This document shows, piece after piece, positions 8,682 through 19,230 of a stretch of DNA of 64,000 nucleotides. Below the pieces are notes generated by a model that did no database searches, was not told the origin of the DNA, and worked only from the letters and a program-made list of their open reading frames with translations. Origin of the DNA: Pseudomonas uvaldensis (GTDB lineage: Bacteria; Pseudomonadota; Gammaproteobacteria; Pseudomonadales; Pseudomonadaceae); NCBI RefSeq assembly GCF_021271205.1, contig NZ_JAIWKS010000012.1, positions 100,031 through 164,030 of the forward strand. Direction: 5' to 3'. The first letter of the stretch is position 1. Every line of letters begins with the position of its first letter. Position numbers and translations under genes: made by a program.

Positions 8682-9572
8682 CTATGCCTGGGTCCCTGGC
8701 AGATCGATTTGTGCGTCCAGTAGGGCCATGAAAGCCCGAGCAGCGTTCGACAGCGTCCGTTCGGTGTGCAGGATATAGCCTAGCTGGCGACTGAGCTGTA
8801 TGCCCGGTAAAGGAATGCGCGCTACCTGATCGTCAAGCATAGTGCGTGGCAGGACGCTCCACGCGAGGCCGATGGAAACCATCATTTTTATGGTTTCCAG
8901 ATAATTCGTGCTCATGGCGATGTTTGGCGTCAGGCCCTGGGCCTCGAACAGGCGCTGGACGATGTGATGGGTAAAGGTATTGCCACCTGGAAATACCGCC
9001 GGGTGCAGCGCAATGTCCGCCAGGCTCACGGTGGGGTTCTCCAGTAACGCATGCTCTGGCGCCACCACGAAGTCCAGAGGGTCGTCCCACACCGGCATGG
9101 CGCGCATCAGGGCATGCGGCTCCGGGGCGAGGGTGATGATCGCCAGTTCCGCCCGGCCATGAAGGATTTCTTCGTAGGCGACTTCCGAATCCAGAAACTG
9201 GATATCCAGCGCCACCTGCGGGTAACGACGGGTGAATTCGCGCAGCAGAGGCGGCAGGCGATGCAGGCCGATGTGGTGGCTGGTGGCGAGCGTCAGCCGT
9301 CCGGTGACTTCGCCGGTCAGGTTGGTCAGGGCACGACGGGTGTCGTCCAACACGTTGAGGATCTGATAGGCCCGTGGCAGCAGCGCCCGGCCAGCCTCGG
9401 TCAGGCCTATCTCGCGGCCCAGCCGGTCGAACAGACGTACGTTGAGCTGCTGTTCCAGGCCGGCGATCCGCTTGCTGACCGCCGGTTGGGTCAGGTGCAG
9501 GCGTTCACCGGCACCCGAGAAACTGCCCGTCTCGGCAATGGCGATGAAGGCGTTGAGGTTCGCAAGGTCCAT
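8682..9572 (-). CDS. LysR family transcriptional regulator
   Basis: A 296-residue regulator. The N-terminal winged helix-turn-helix (MDLANLNAFIAIAETGSFSGAGERLHLTQPAVSKRIAGLE) is typical, followed by the periplasmic-binding-like effector domain. The start at 9572 is chosen because the family begins there; the frame extends 13 codons further. It is divergent from leuC with about 166 bases between them, so it may control leuCD, but this is inference. Orthologues in this place are generally unnamed. Confidence 0.9.
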   Translation of the reverse strand: MDLANLNAFIAIAETGSFSGAGERLHLTQPAVSKRIAGLEQQLNVRLFDRLGREIGLTEAGRALLPRAYQILNVLDDTRRALTNLTGEVTGRLTLATSHHIGLHRLPPLLREFTRRYPQVALDIQFLDSEVAYEEILHGRAELAIITLAPEPHALMRAMPVWDDPLDFVVAPEHALLENPTVSLADIALHPAVFPGGNTFTHHIVQRLFEAQGLTPNIAMSTNYLETIKMMVSIGLAWSVLPRTMLDDQVARIPLPGIQLSRQLGYILHTERTLSNAARAFMALLDAQIDLPGTQA

Positions 9573-9738
9573 GGCCGTCTCGATGGGATTCCTGTGAGTT
9601 ATGCAAAGCATGAAAAATATGAATTTGAGTTATTTAATGTAGCCTCTTACCATCAGCCTCACAAGCCAAAGGGTTATTGATTCAATAAAAGCCCAGGCAT
9701 AGAACCAAATAGAAACAAGCTGATGAGGAAACCGTCCA
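9573..9738. promoter_or_regulatory. Divergent lysR / leuC control region
   Basis: This AT-rich stretch contains ATGC-AAA-GCAT (9601-9611), a short perfect palindrome in the position expected for a LysR-type site, and ATTCAATAAAAG near 9679-9690. No clear -35/-10 pair could be assigned. Confidence 0.4.
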
Positions 9739-11157
9739 ATGGCCGGCAAAACGCTCTACGACAAGCTCTGGGACTCGCATTTGGTCAAACAGCGCGACGA
9801 TGGCTCGGCGCTGATCTATATCGATCGTCACATCATCCACGAAGTGACCTCGCCGCAGGCCTTTGAAGGCCTGCGCCTGGCCGGGCGCAAGCCATGGCGC
9901 ATCGACGCCAACATCGCGACCCCGGACCACAACGTCCCGACCACGCCGGAGCGCAAGGGCGGCATCGAAGCCATCGTCGATCAGGTCTCGCGTCTCCAGG
10001 TTCAGACCCTCGATGACAACTGTGACGAATACGGCATTGTCGAATTCAAGATGAACGACGTGCGCCAGGGCATCGTCCACGTTATCGGCCCGGAGCAGGG
10101 CGCGACCTTGCCCGGCATGACCGTGGTGTGTGGCGACTCCCACACCTCCACCCACGGCGCATTCGGTGCGCTGGCCCATGGCATCGGCACTTCCGAAGTC
10201 GAGCACGTGCTCGCCACCCAGTGCCTGGTGGCCAAGAAAATGAAGAACATGCTGGTGCGCGTCGAGGGCAAGCTGCCATTCGGCGTGACTGCCAAGGACA
10301 TCGTCCTGGCCGTGATCGGCAAAATCGGTACCGCCGGCGGTAACGGCCATGCCATCGAGTTCGCCGGCAGCGCGATTCGTGACCTGTCCGTCGAAGGCCG
10401 CATGACCATCTGCAACATGTCCATCGAGGCCGGCGCCCGCGTCGGGCTGGTGGCGGCCGATGAAAAGACCATCGAATACGTCAAAGGTCGCCCGTTCGCC
10501 CCGAAAGGCGCCGAATGGGACAAGGCGGTCGAAGCCTGGAAAGACCTGGTGTCCGATCCCGACGCAACCTTCGATACCGTGGTCGAGCTCGACGCCGCGC
10601 AGATCAAACCGCAAGTCAGCTGGGGCACGTCTCCGGAGATGGTGTTGGCGGTGGATCAGAACGTCCCGGATCCGGCCAAGGAAATGGACCTGGTCAAGCG
10701 CGACTCTATTGTCCGCGCCCTGAAATACATGGGCTTGAGCGCCAACCAGGCGATCACCGACATTCAACTGGACCGCGTATTCATCGGCTCCTGCACCAAC
10801 TCGCGGATCGAAGACCTGCGCGCTGCGGCGGTGATTGCCAAGGGGCGCAAGGTGGCCTCGACCATCAAGCAGGCCATCGTGGTGCCGGGCTCAGGGCTGG
10901 TGAAAGCCCAGGCGGAAGCGGAAGGGCTGGACAAGATCTTCCTCGAAGCCGGTTTCGAATGGCGCGAGCCAGGCTGCTCGATGTGCCTGGCGATGAACCC
11001 GGATCGCCTGGAGTCGGGCGAGCATTGTGCGTCCACCTCCAACCGTAACTTCGAGGGGCGTCAAGGCGCCGGTGGCCGTACGCACCTGGTCAGCCCGGCC
11101 ATGGCCGCGGCTGCCGCTGTCAACGGCCGTTTCGTCGACGTTCGTGAATTGATCTGA
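9739..11157 (+). CDS. leuC: 3-isopropylmalate dehydratase, large subunit
   Basis: The 472-residue large subunit of isopropylmalate isomerase in leucine synthesis. It is an aconitase-type protein: VVCGDSHTSTHGAFGALA at about 130, and cluster-ligand cysteines in GSCTNSR (about 350) and in EPGCSMCLAMNP (about 410-420), which together bind a [4Fe-4S] cluster. Its length is normal for the family. leuD begins 11 bases after the stop with its own GAAGGAG site, so the pair is co-transcribed. Confidence 0.97.
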   Translation: MAGKTLYDKLWDSHLVKQRDDGSALIYIDRHIIHEVTSPQAFEGLRLAGRKPWRIDANIATPDHNVPTTPERKGGIEAIVDQVSRLQVQTLDDNCDEYGIVEFKMNDVRQGIVHVIGPEQGATLPGMTVVCGDSHTSTHGAFGALAHGIGTSEVEHVLATQCLVAKKMKNMLVRVEGKLPFGVTAKDIVLAVIGKIGTAGGNGHAIEFAGSAIRDLSVEGRMTICNMSIEAGARVGLVAADEKTIEYVKGRPFAPKGAEWDKAVEAWKDLVSDPDATFDTVVELDAAQIKPQVSWGTSPEMVLAVDQNVPDPAKEMDLVKRDSIVRALKYMGLSANQAITDIQLDRVFIGSCTNSRIEDLRAAAVIAKGRKVASTIKQAIVVPGSGLVKAQAEAEGLDKIFLEAGFEWREPGCSMCLAMNPDRLESGEHCASTSNRNFEGRQGAGGRTHLVSPAMAAAAAVNGRFVDVRELI

Positions 11158-11168
11158 AGGAGCGCAGC

Positions 11169-11813
11169 ATGAAAGCTTTTACCCAGCACACTGGTCTTGT
11201 CGCGCCTCTGGATCGTGCCAACGTCGACACCGACCAGATCATTCCCAAGCAATTCTTGAAATCCATCAAGCGCACCGGTTTCGGTCCGAACCTGTTCGAC
11301 GAGTGGCGCTACCTGGACGTGGGCCAGCCGTACCAGGACAACTCCAAGCGCCCGCTGAACAAGGACTTCGTTCTCAACGCCGAGCGCTACCAGGGCGCCA
11401 GCGTGTTGCTCGCCCGCGAGAACTTCGGTTGCGGCTCGAGCCGCGAACACGCGCCGTGGGCGCTGGAAGAGTACGGTTTCCGCAGCATCATCGCGCCGAG
11501 CTATGCCGATATCTTCTTCAACAACAGCTTCAAGAACGGCTTGCTGCCGATCATTCTGAGCGATGCGCAAGTGGACGAGTTGTTCCAGCAGGTCGAGGCC
11601 AATCCGGGCTATCAACTGCAGATCGATCTTCAGGCCCAGACCGTGACCCGCCCCGACGGCAAGGTGTTGAGTTTCGAGATCGATGCGTTCCGCAAGCACT
11701 GCCTGCTCAATGGGTTGGACGATATCGGCCTGACCCTGCAGGACAGCGACGCGATTGCGGCGTTTGAGGCCAAGCATCGGGCGAGCCAGCCTTGGTTGTT
11801 TCGTGATGCTTGA
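11169..11813 (+). CDS. leuD: 3-isopropylmalate dehydratase, small subunit
   Basis: The 214-residue swivelling small subunit partner of LeuC. It has the characteristic NVDTDQIIPKQFLKSIKRTGFG start and the NFGCGSSREHAPWAL motif (about residue 80). It is preceded by GAAGGAG and directly follows leuC. Confidence 0.97.
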   Translation: MKAFTQHTGLVAPLDRANVDTDQIIPKQFLKSIKRTGFGPNLFDEWRYLDVGQPYQDNSKRPLNKDFVLNAERYQGASVLLARENFGCGSSREHAPWALEEYGFRSIIAPSYADIFFNNSFKNGLLPIILSDAQVDELFQQVEANPGYQLQIDLQAQTVTRPDGKVLSFEIDAFRKHCLLNGLDDIGLTLQDSDAIAAFEAKHRASQPWLFRDA

Positions 11814-11833
11814 TTTTGCGTAAGGCGTAATGA

Positions 11834-11917
11834 TGCCATCGCGAGCAGGCTCGCTCCCACATTGGGTTTGCGGCGTTCACAAGAACCCTGTGGGAGCGAG
11901 CCTGCTCGCGATGAGGC
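11834..11917. repeat. REP inverted pair
   Basis: CATCGCGAGCAGGCTCGCTCCCAC and its reverse complement flank a 30-base spacer between leuD and the methyltransferase gene. A transcript would form a strong hairpin that could protect or end leuCD mRNA. Confidence 0.85.
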
Positions 11918-11950
11918 CAGCCCAGACAACACAACCCTTAAGGACATCCC

Positions 11951-12715
11951 ATGACCACCACCGCCCACAGTCAGGTTGTACAAAAGCAATTCGGTGAGCA
12001 GGCCTCGGCCTACCTGAGCAGCGCCGTGCACGCTCAGGGCGCCGAGTTCGCGTTGCTACAGGCGGAGCTTGCCGGTCATGCCGGCGCCCGTGTGCTGGAC
12101 CTGGGTTGCGGCGCCGGTCATGTGAGTTTCCATGTGGCGCCATTGGCCGCTGAAGTGGTGGCCTACGACCTGTCCCAGCAAATGCTGGACGTTGTGGCCG
12201 CGGCGGCAGCGGATCGGGGCCTGGGCAATATCGGCACGGTGCGCGGCGCCGCCGAACACCTGCCGTTCGCCGAGGGCGAGTTCGATTTCGTGTTCAGCCG
12301 TTATTCGGCGCATCATTGGAGCGATCTGGGCCTGGCCCTGCGGGAAGTGCGTCGGGTGCTCAAGCCGGGTGGGGTGGCGGCATTCATCGATATCCTTTCG
12401 CCGGGTGCGCCATTGCTGGACACCTACCTGCAAAGTGTCGAAGTGCTGCGCGACACCAGTCATGTGCGCGACTATTCGGCTGGCGAATGGCTGCGCCAGG
12501 TCAGCGAGGCGGGGTTGCATACCCGTAGCACATCGCGCCAGCGCCTGCGTCTGGAGTACCGCTCCTGGGTCGAGCGCATGCGCACGCCCGAAGTGATGCG
12601 CGCCGCGATCCTCGAGCTGCAACGCTCGATGGGCGATGAAGTGCGTGAATATTTTGAGATTGAGGCCGATGGTTCGTTCAGTACAGATGTACTGGTGCTG
12701 TGGGCCGAGCGATAG
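11951..12715 (+). CDS. SAM-dependent class I methyltransferase
   Basis: A 254-residue cytoplasmic methyltransferase. The SAM-binding motif I VLDLGCGAGHVSF is at about residue 46, with motif II AYDLSQQML and the FDFVFSRYSAHHW and LKPGG segments in order, resembling the UbiE/YcgJ group. It sits between leuD and leuB but has no obvious part in leucine synthesis. The gap to leuB is 64 bases, so read-through is possible. The substrate is unknown. Confidence 0.85.
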   Translation: MTTTAHSQVVQKQFGEQASAYLSSAVHAQGAEFALLQAELAGHAGARVLDLGCGAGHVSFHVAPLAAEVVAYDLSQQMLDVVAAAAADRGLGNIGTVRGAAEHLPFAEGEFDFVFSRYSAHHWSDLGLALREVRRVLKPGGVAAFIDILSPGAPLLDTYLQSVEVLRDTSHVRDYSAGEWLRQVSEAGLHTRSTSRQRLRLEYRSWVERMRTPEVMRAAILELQRSMGDEVREYFEIEADGSFSTDVLVLWAER

Positions 12716-12779
12716 ACTTTTCCCGGCCAGTCCCAGGTTGCAAAGCCTGGGGCGCGTCGACAGAGCAAATGAGGAATAC

Positions 12780-13862
<1,083 letters not shown>

Positions 13863-13916
13863 TCTCTCGGGCCCACTGCCTGGACGGTGGCCCACTTTTG
13901 TAAAGGTGTAGTTGCG

Positions 13917-15029
13917 ATGAAACGTGTAGGTCTGATCGGTTGGCGCGGCATGGTCGGTTCCGTGCTCATGCAGCGAATGCTGGAAGAGCAGGATTTCGAT
14001 CTCATCGAGCCGGTGTTTTTCACCACTTCCAATGTTGGTGGCCAGGGCCCTTCCGTGGGCAAGGACACCGGTGCGCTCAAGGATGCCTACAGCATTGAAG
14101 AGCTCAAGACCCTTGACGTGATCCTGACGTGCCAGGGTGGCGACTACACCAGCGAAGTCTTCCCCAAGCTGCGCGAAGCCGGCTGGCAGGGTTACTGGAT
14201 CGACGCTGCTTCGAGCCTGCGCATGAAGGACGACGCGGTGATCATCCTCGACCCGGTGAACCGCAAGGTCATCGACCAGCAGCTGGACGCGGGCACGAAG
14301 AACTACATCGGCGGCAACTGCACCGTCAGCCTGATGCTGATGGGCCTGGGCGGCCTGTTCGAAGCCGGCCTGGTGGAATGGATGAGCGCCATGACCTACC
14401 AGGCGGCCTCCGGTGCCGGCGCGCAGAACATGCGTGAACTGATCAAGCAAATGGGCGCGACCCACGCAGCCGTCGCCGATGACCTGGCCAACCCGGCCAG
14501 CGCCATCCTGGACATCGACCGCAAGGTGGCCGAGGCAATGCGCAGCGATGCGTACCCGACCGAAAACTTCGGCGTGCCGCTGGCCGGCAGCCTGATTCCG
14601 TGGATCGACAAGGAACTGCCAAACGGCCAGAGCCGTGAAGAGTGGAAGGCTCAGGCTGAAACCAACAAGATCCTGGGACGCTTCAAGAGCCCGATCCCGG
14701 TGGATGGCATCTGCGTGCGCATTGGCGCCATGCGCTGCCACAGTCAGGCGCTGACCATCAAGTTGAACAAGGACGTGCCGATCGCCGACATCGAAGGGCT
14801 GATCAGCCAGCACAACCCATGGGTGAAACTGGTGCCGAACAACCGTGAAACCAGTATGCAGGAGCTGAGCCCGACCAAGGTCACCGGCACCCTGAACGTG
14901 CCGGTGGGCCGTTTGCGCAAACTGAACATGGGTTCGCAATTCGTCGGTGCTTTCACCGTCGGCGACCAACTGCTGTGGGGCGCGGCCGAACCGCTACGCC
15001 GCATGCTGCGGATCCTGCTCGAGCGTTGA
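13917..15029 (+). CDS. asd: Aspartate-semialdehyde dehydrogenase
   Basis: A 370-residue NADPH enzyme that makes aspartate semialdehyde for lysine, threonine, methionine and diaminopimelate. The N-terminal VGLIGWRGMVGSVLMQRM dinucleotide fold, the GGNCTVSLMLM segment with the catalytic Cys (about 134) and the RIGAMRCHSQALTIKL segment with the catalytic His are all present. The start at 13917 matches the family (MKRVGLIGW). A clear terminator follows. Confidence 0.96.
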   Translation: MKRVGLIGWRGMVGSVLMQRMLEEQDFDLIEPVFFTTSNVGGQGPSVGKDTGALKDAYSIEELKTLDVILTCQGGDYTSEVFPKLREAGWQGYWIDAASSLRMKDDAVIILDPVNRKVIDQQLDAGTKNYIGGNCTVSLMLMGLGGLFEAGLVEWMSAMTYQAASGAGAQNMRELIKQMGATHAAVADDLANPASAILDIDRKVAEAMRSDAYPTENFGVPLAGSLIPWIDKELPNGQSREEWKAQAETNKILGRFKSPIPVDGICVRIGAMRCHSQALTIKLNKDVPIADIEGLISQHNPWVKLVPNNRETSMQELSPTKVTGTLNVPVGRLRKLNMGSQFVGAFTVGDQLLWGAAEPLRRMLRILLER

Positions 15030-15051
15030 TCGGTTTGCTGCAGTGAAAGAG

Positions 15052-15083
15052 CCCGTGCCTTGCGAGAGGTGCGGGTTTTTTTA
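15052..15083 (+). terminator. Rho-independent terminator after asd
   Basis: CCCGTGCCT-TGCGAG-AGGTGCGGG forms a stem with two G-T pairs and is followed by seven T residues. Confidence 0.85.
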
Positions 15084-15106
15084 TGGATATTGTGTTGGCT
15101 CTAATG

Positions 15107-15191
15107 GCCTCATCGCGGGCAAGCCTTGCTCCCACAGGTCTTGGGGCCATTGGATATCCCCTGTGGGAGCAAGGCTTGCCCGCGATGAGGT
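15107..15191. repeat. REP inverted pair
   Basis: CCTCATCGCGGGCAAGCCTTGCTCCCACAG and its reverse complement face each other across about 25 bases between asd and its paralogue. Confidence 0.85.
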
Positions 15192-15282
15192 CGCCACAGT
15201 CACCGGAAATCCCAGCCCCATTTGCCTGCATACCTGCCACCCGGTAAAGTGCCGCTCCCCCCGTTTTGCCTGAGGTAGTCCC

Positions 15283-16293
15283 ATGAGCCAGTCCTTCGAT
15301 ATTGCCGTGATCGGCGCCACCGGTACTGTCGGCGAAACCGTTGTCCAGATTCTCGAAGAACGCGACTTTCCCGTCGCCAACCTGCACCTGCTGGCCAGCA
15401 GTGAGTCGGCGGGCAGTTCGGTGGCGTTTCGAGGTAAAAACGTGCGGGTGCGGGAAGTCGATGAGTTCGATTTCAGCAAAGTCCAACTGGCGTTTTTCGC
15501 CGCCGGACCGGCAGTGACCCTGAGCTTCGCTCCCCGTGCCACCGCCGCCGGTTGCGCCTTGATCGATTTGTCGGGCGCTTTGCCACCGGAGCAGGCGCCG
15601 CAGATCGTGCCTGAAGCCAACGCCCACGTGCTGGCGGGGCTGGGCAAGCCCTTTCAGGTGAGCAGCCCCAGCGCATCGGCCACGACGCTGGCGGTCGCGT
15701 TGGCGCCGTTGCGGGACTGCCTGGATCTGCAGCGTATCAGCCTGACCGCCAATCTCGCCGTTTCCGCCCAGGGGCGTGTCGCGGTCAGCGAGTTGGCGCG
15801 CCAGACGGCCGAGCTGCTCAATGCCCGCCCGCTGGAGCCGAAGTTTTTCGACCGGCAGATGGCGTTCAATCTGCTGGCCCAGGTGGGGACGCCGGACGAG
15901 CAGGGCCATACACCGCTGGAAAAACGTCTTATGCGCGAGTTGCGGCAGGTGCTGGATCAAGCTTTATTAAAGATTTCCGTTACTTGCATTCAAGCCCCGG
16001 TGTTTTTCGGCGATAGCTTTAGCGTGACCGTGCAGTCTGCAACGCCCGTCGATCTGGCGAAAGTCAGTGCCGTCCTGGAAGCCGCGCCCGGCATCGAGCT
16101 GGTGGAGGCGGGTGATTATCCGACGCCCGTGGGCGACGCAGTGGGGCAGGACGTGGTTTATGTGGGACGCGTACGCGCCGGTATCGATGATCCGATGGAG
16201 CTCAATTTGTGGCTGACCACGGATAACGTGCGCAAGGGCGCGGCCCTCAACGCGGTGCAGGTGGCGGAGTTGTTGATAAAAGACCTGCTGTAA
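15283..16293 (+). CDS. Asd-like paralogue (Usg family), catalytic Cys absent
   Basis: A 336-residue protein with the semialdehyde dehydrogenase fold: an N-terminal dinucleotide motif IAVIGATGTVGETVVQILEERDFP and a dimerisation domain. The catalytic loop that normally reads NPNCST/S reads SSPSASATTL (about residues 126-135), so the nucleophilic Cys is replaced by Ala. It therefore should not act as an Asd enzyme. Related Usg proteins in enterobacteria and pseudomonads lie next to truA/fimV as here and have no proven reaction. Its own RBS (TGAGGTAG) and the asd terminator suggest separate expression. Confidence 0.85.
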   Translation: MSQSFDIAVIGATGTVGETVVQILEERDFPVANLHLLASSESAGSSVAFRGKNVRVREVDEFDFSKVQLAFFAAGPAVTLSFAPRATAAGCALIDLSGALPPEQAPQIVPEANAHVLAGLGKPFQVSSPSASATTLAVALAPLRDCLDLQRISLTANLAVSAQGRVAVSELARQTAELLNARPLEPKFFDRQMAFNLLAQVGTPDEQGHTPLEKRLMRELRQVLDQALLKISVTCIQAPVFFGDSFSVTVQSATPVDLAKVSAVLEAAPGIELVEAGDYPTPVGDAVGQDVVYVGRVRAGIDDPMELNLWLTTDNVRKGAALNAVQVAELLIKDLL

Positions 16294-16504
16294 AAGATAC
16301 TTGGCAACAATTTGTCGAATGATTCTAGCTGGGCGCTATGCTTGGCGAGAGTAATGAAGGCGAACCATGCTCCCGGAGTATTTCCGGGCATGTGTGAAAC
16401 GATCGCGCGCACCGTTGTTTACTGGGGGCAGTGCGCAATGCCTCGCGGCGGCGACAACACTATCTTCTCGCTGGCCGAGGAATGTTCAAACAAAGGAAGA
16501 GGCT
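16294..16504. other. fimV leader region
   Basis: These 211 bases between the Asd-like gene and fimV carry no convincing gene. The fimV frame is open back to 16367 but lacks a ribosome-binding site there, and the AAAGGAAGAGG site before 16505 sets the start. The region probably holds the fimV promoter and a leader of over 100 bases. Confidence 0.5.
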
Positions 16505-19096
16505 ATGGTTCAAGTTCGCAAACTGGTGTTAGCAATAGCGGCCGCCTCGGCGCTGTCCTCCGGTATGGCGCAAGCGCTCGGGCTTGGGGAATTGACCCTC
16601 AAGTCGCCGCCGAACCAGCCTCTGGTCGCCGAGATCGAGTTGCTCGATGTGCAACAGCTGACCGCTGCCGAAGTCGTACCGAGCCTGGCCTCGCCCGAAG
16701 AATTCGCCAAGGCCGGCATCGACCGCCAGGCCTTTCTCAATGACCTGACCTTCACCCCAGTGATCAACGCCAGCGGCAAGAGCGTCCTGCGCGTGACCTC
16801 CAGCCGGCCGCTGTCCGAGCCGATGGTCAAGTTCCTGGTGCAGGTCCTGTGGCCCAACGGTCGCCTGCTGCGCGACTACAGCGTGCTGCTCGACCCTTCC
16901 AAGTTTTCGCCCCAGGCGGCCGAGGCGGCTCGACCGAAACCGCCCCAGGTCATCTCGACGCCGGTGACCGGTGCTACCAAGCCGTCCCAATACACCACCA
17001 CGCCGCGCGACACCCTGTGGGAAATCGCCGCCAAGGCGCGCAACGGTGGCTCGGTCCAGCAAACCATGCTGGCGATCCAGGCGCTGAACCCGAACGCATT
17101 CATCGATGGCAACATTAACCTGCTCAAGACTGGCCAGGTGCTGCGCCTGCCGGATCCGGTGCAGAGCACCGCGTTGCCGCAGGCCCAGGCCATTGCCGAA
17201 GTGGCGGCGCAGAACGCGGCCTGGCGAGGGCGTCAGGGACGCCAGGGCGTGGCACGTAGCGGCCAGCAGCAACTGGACGCGACCAAGCGTGGCCGTGGCG
17301 AAAGCGCACCGGCGCAGGCCGTCGGTCGCGATAACCTGAGCCTGGTATCGGCCGAATCTGCGAAGAAAGGTGGCAAGGGCCCCGCCGGCGATGCCCAGGC
17401 TCTGAGCAACAAGCTTGCGATCACCCAGGAGAGCCTCGACTCGGCTCGCCGCGATAACGAAGAACTGAAAAGCCGCATGGCGGACCTGCAGAGCCAATTG
17501 GACAAATTGCAGCGCCTGATCGAGCTCAAGAACGATCAACTGGCCAAGATGCAGGCCGAAGGCGCCGCTGTACCACCGGCTCCCGGATCGACCCCGGCGA
17601 TGTCGGCGCAACTGACGCCGCCGCCATCCTCGGCACAAGCTCCGACAACTGCGCCCGCACCGGCCGCCCAGACTACGCCGCAAGCCACGTCCGAGGCCGC
17701 CCCTGAAGCGACGCCGCCGGCTGCTCCTGCCGAGCAGAAGTACAACGACCTGCTGACCAATCCGATCCTGCTGGGATTGATCGGTGGTGGGGTGGTGATC
17801 CTGCTGTTGCTGCTGTTGTTACTCGCTCGTCGTCGCAAGGCGCAACAGGAAGCCGAGAAACATCTGCGCATGGCCCGAGCCCTCGAGGAGGAGGCCGACT
17901 TCTCCCCGGAGCTCGATCTGCCCCCGAGCAGCTTCGAGGGCATTGAAGTCCCACCGCCAAGCGTAAAACTCGAACCCAAGCCAGCGCCGGCGCCAGCGCC
18001 CAAGCCGGCTCCGGTCGTGGCTCCCGTTGTAGTTACGCCGCCTATCGCTGCGCCACTGGTAGCGCCGGCCGCCGATCGGTCCGACGACGTGCTGCCCCAG
18101 GCTCAGGCCCATATCGATCGTGGTCGCCTGAACCAGGCGGCTGACCTGCTCGAGCAAGGCATCAAGGCCGCACCACAACGCAGTGATCTGCGCCTTAAAC
18201 TGATGGAGGTCTACGGTCAGCAGGGCGATCGTGACGCGTTCGTCGCCCAGGAGCGCCAGCTGGTGGCCAATGGCGATAATTACGCCCAGGTCGAACAACT
18301 CAAAAGCCGCTTCCCGGCCATGGCAGTCGCCGCCGGTGCCGGCCTGGCCGCCGCAGCAGTGGCCGCTGAGCTGGACGCGCAGTACGTCAAGGAACTGCTG
18401 GAAGACACGCCGCCGACCAATGAAGAGCTCGACAATGCTTTCGATCTGAGCCTGGACGACCTGGAGACCGCACCGACCACGCCGGTGCCCGAACCGGTTC
18501 CCGAGCTGGACGCATTCCCGGCCGACGATGACCTGAGTTTCGAGTCGGTGCTCAAGCAGCAGACCGAAGCCGCCGAAAGCCTGGACGACTTGTCGGAGTT
18601 CGACCTGGACCTGGGAGCCGATGCGCCAGCGCCGGCCCTGGCCGACGAAGATTTTCTGCTGGATCTGGACGACGACCTCAAGGGGCTGGACGTGTCGCCA
18701 GCCGAGACGCCGGCTCTGGACGATACCCCGGCCGATGACCTTGAGCTGCCGGCGGATTTCGACCTGTCCCTGGCCGATGAAATGGATGTTCCCGAGGCGC
18801 CGAAGGATCCTTTCGAGTCCGAACTGGACGATGTCAACGCAGAACTGGAGCGTCTGTCCGAGGGTCTGGGCCAGCCGTCTTTCACCGCTGAGGATGCTCT
18901 CGCCAGTGCGGAAGACGAGCCGGACTTCGATTTCCTCAGCGGCACCGACGAAGTGGCGACCAAACTCGACCTGGCCCAGGCTTACATCGACATGGGTGAC
19001 AACGACGGCGCCCGGGATATCCTGGGTGAAGTCCTCAATGAAGGCGATGCGACCCAGAAGAGCGAAGCTCAGGAGATGTTGTCGCGCCTGGCCTGA
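16505..19096 (+). CDS. fimV: FimV/HubP-like polar motility protein
   Basis: An 863-residue inner-membrane protein that marks the cell pole and supports type IV pilus function. A signal peptide (MVQVRKLVLAIAAASALSSGMAQA) is followed by the conserved FimV N-domain (LGLGELTLKSPPNQPLVAEIELL), a LysM-like peptidoglycan-binding module at about 160-215 (TTPRDTLWEIAAKA..VLRLP), a coiled coil at about 300-350, a Pro/Ala-rich linker, one transmembrane helix at about 420-442 (LLGLIGGGVVILLLLLLLLARRRK) and a long acidic cytoplasmic tail ending in TPR-like repeats (TKLDLAQAYIDMGDNDGARDILGEV). The start at 16505 is set by GGAAGAGG. Confidence 0.94.
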   Translation: MVQVRKLVLAIAAASALSSGMAQALGLGELTLKSPPNQPLVAEIELLDVQQLTAAEVVPSLASPEEFAKAGIDRQAFLNDLTFTPVINASGKSVLRVTSSRPLSEPMVKFLVQVLWPNGRLLRDYSVLLDPSKFSPQAAEAARPKPPQVISTPVTGATKPSQYTTTPRDTLWEIAAKARNGGSVQQTMLAIQALNPNAFIDGNINLLKTGQVLRLPDPVQSTALPQAQAIAEVAAQNAAWRGRQGRQGVARSGQQQLDATKRGRGESAPAQAVGRDNLSLVSAESAKKGGKGPAGDAQALSNKLAITQESLDSARRDNEELKSRMADLQSQLDKLQRLIELKNDQLAKMQAEGAAVPPAPGSTPAMSAQLTPPPSSAQAPTTAPAPAAQTTPQATSEAAPEATPPAAPAEQKYNDLLTNPILLGLIGGGVVILLLLLLLLARRRKAQQEAEKHLRMARALEEEADFSPELDLPPSSFEGIEVPPPSVKLEPKPAPAPAPKPAPVVAPVVVTPPIAAPLVAPAADRSDDVLPQAQAHIDRGRLNQAADLLEQGIKAAPQRSDLRLKLMEVYGQQGDRDAFVAQERQLVANGDNYAQVEQLKSRFPAMAVAAGAGLAAAAVAAELDAQYVKELLEDTPPTNEELDNAFDLSLDDLETAPTTPVPEPVPELDAFPADDDLSFESVLKQQTEAAESLDDLSEFDLDLGADAPAPALADEDFLLDLDDDLKGLDVSPAETPALDDTPADDLELPADFDLSLADEMDVPEAPKDPFESELDDVNAELERLSEGLGQPSFTAEDALASAEDEPDFDFLSGTDEVATKLDLAQAYIDMGDNDGARDILGEVLNEGDATQKSEAQEMLSRLA

Positions 19097-19116
19097 GGTC
19101 ATAGGGGTATTCAGAG

Positions 19117-19147
19117 CGGCAGCCGGTGAGGCTGCCGTTTTTGTTTG
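19117..19147 (+). terminator. Rho-independent terminator after fimV
   Basis: CGGCAGCC-GGTGA-GGCTGCCG forms a perfect 8-bp stem followed by TTTTTGTTTG. Confidence 0.9.
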
Positions 19148-19166
19148 AGGGGAGGTGGCGTCTGCG

Positions 19167-19195
19167 CTGGCATCCCACCCCATCAGCCTTATAAT
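19167..19195 (+). promoter_or_regulatory. Sigma-70 promoter of truA
   Basis: A consensus -10 TATAAT (19190-19195) lies 17 bases after CTGGCA (19167-19172), a four-of-six -35 match. It sits between the fimV terminator and truA. Confidence 0.7.
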
Positions 19196-19230
19196 GCCCG
19201 CCTTTGCGTACCTCAGCAGGCTGTAATTCT

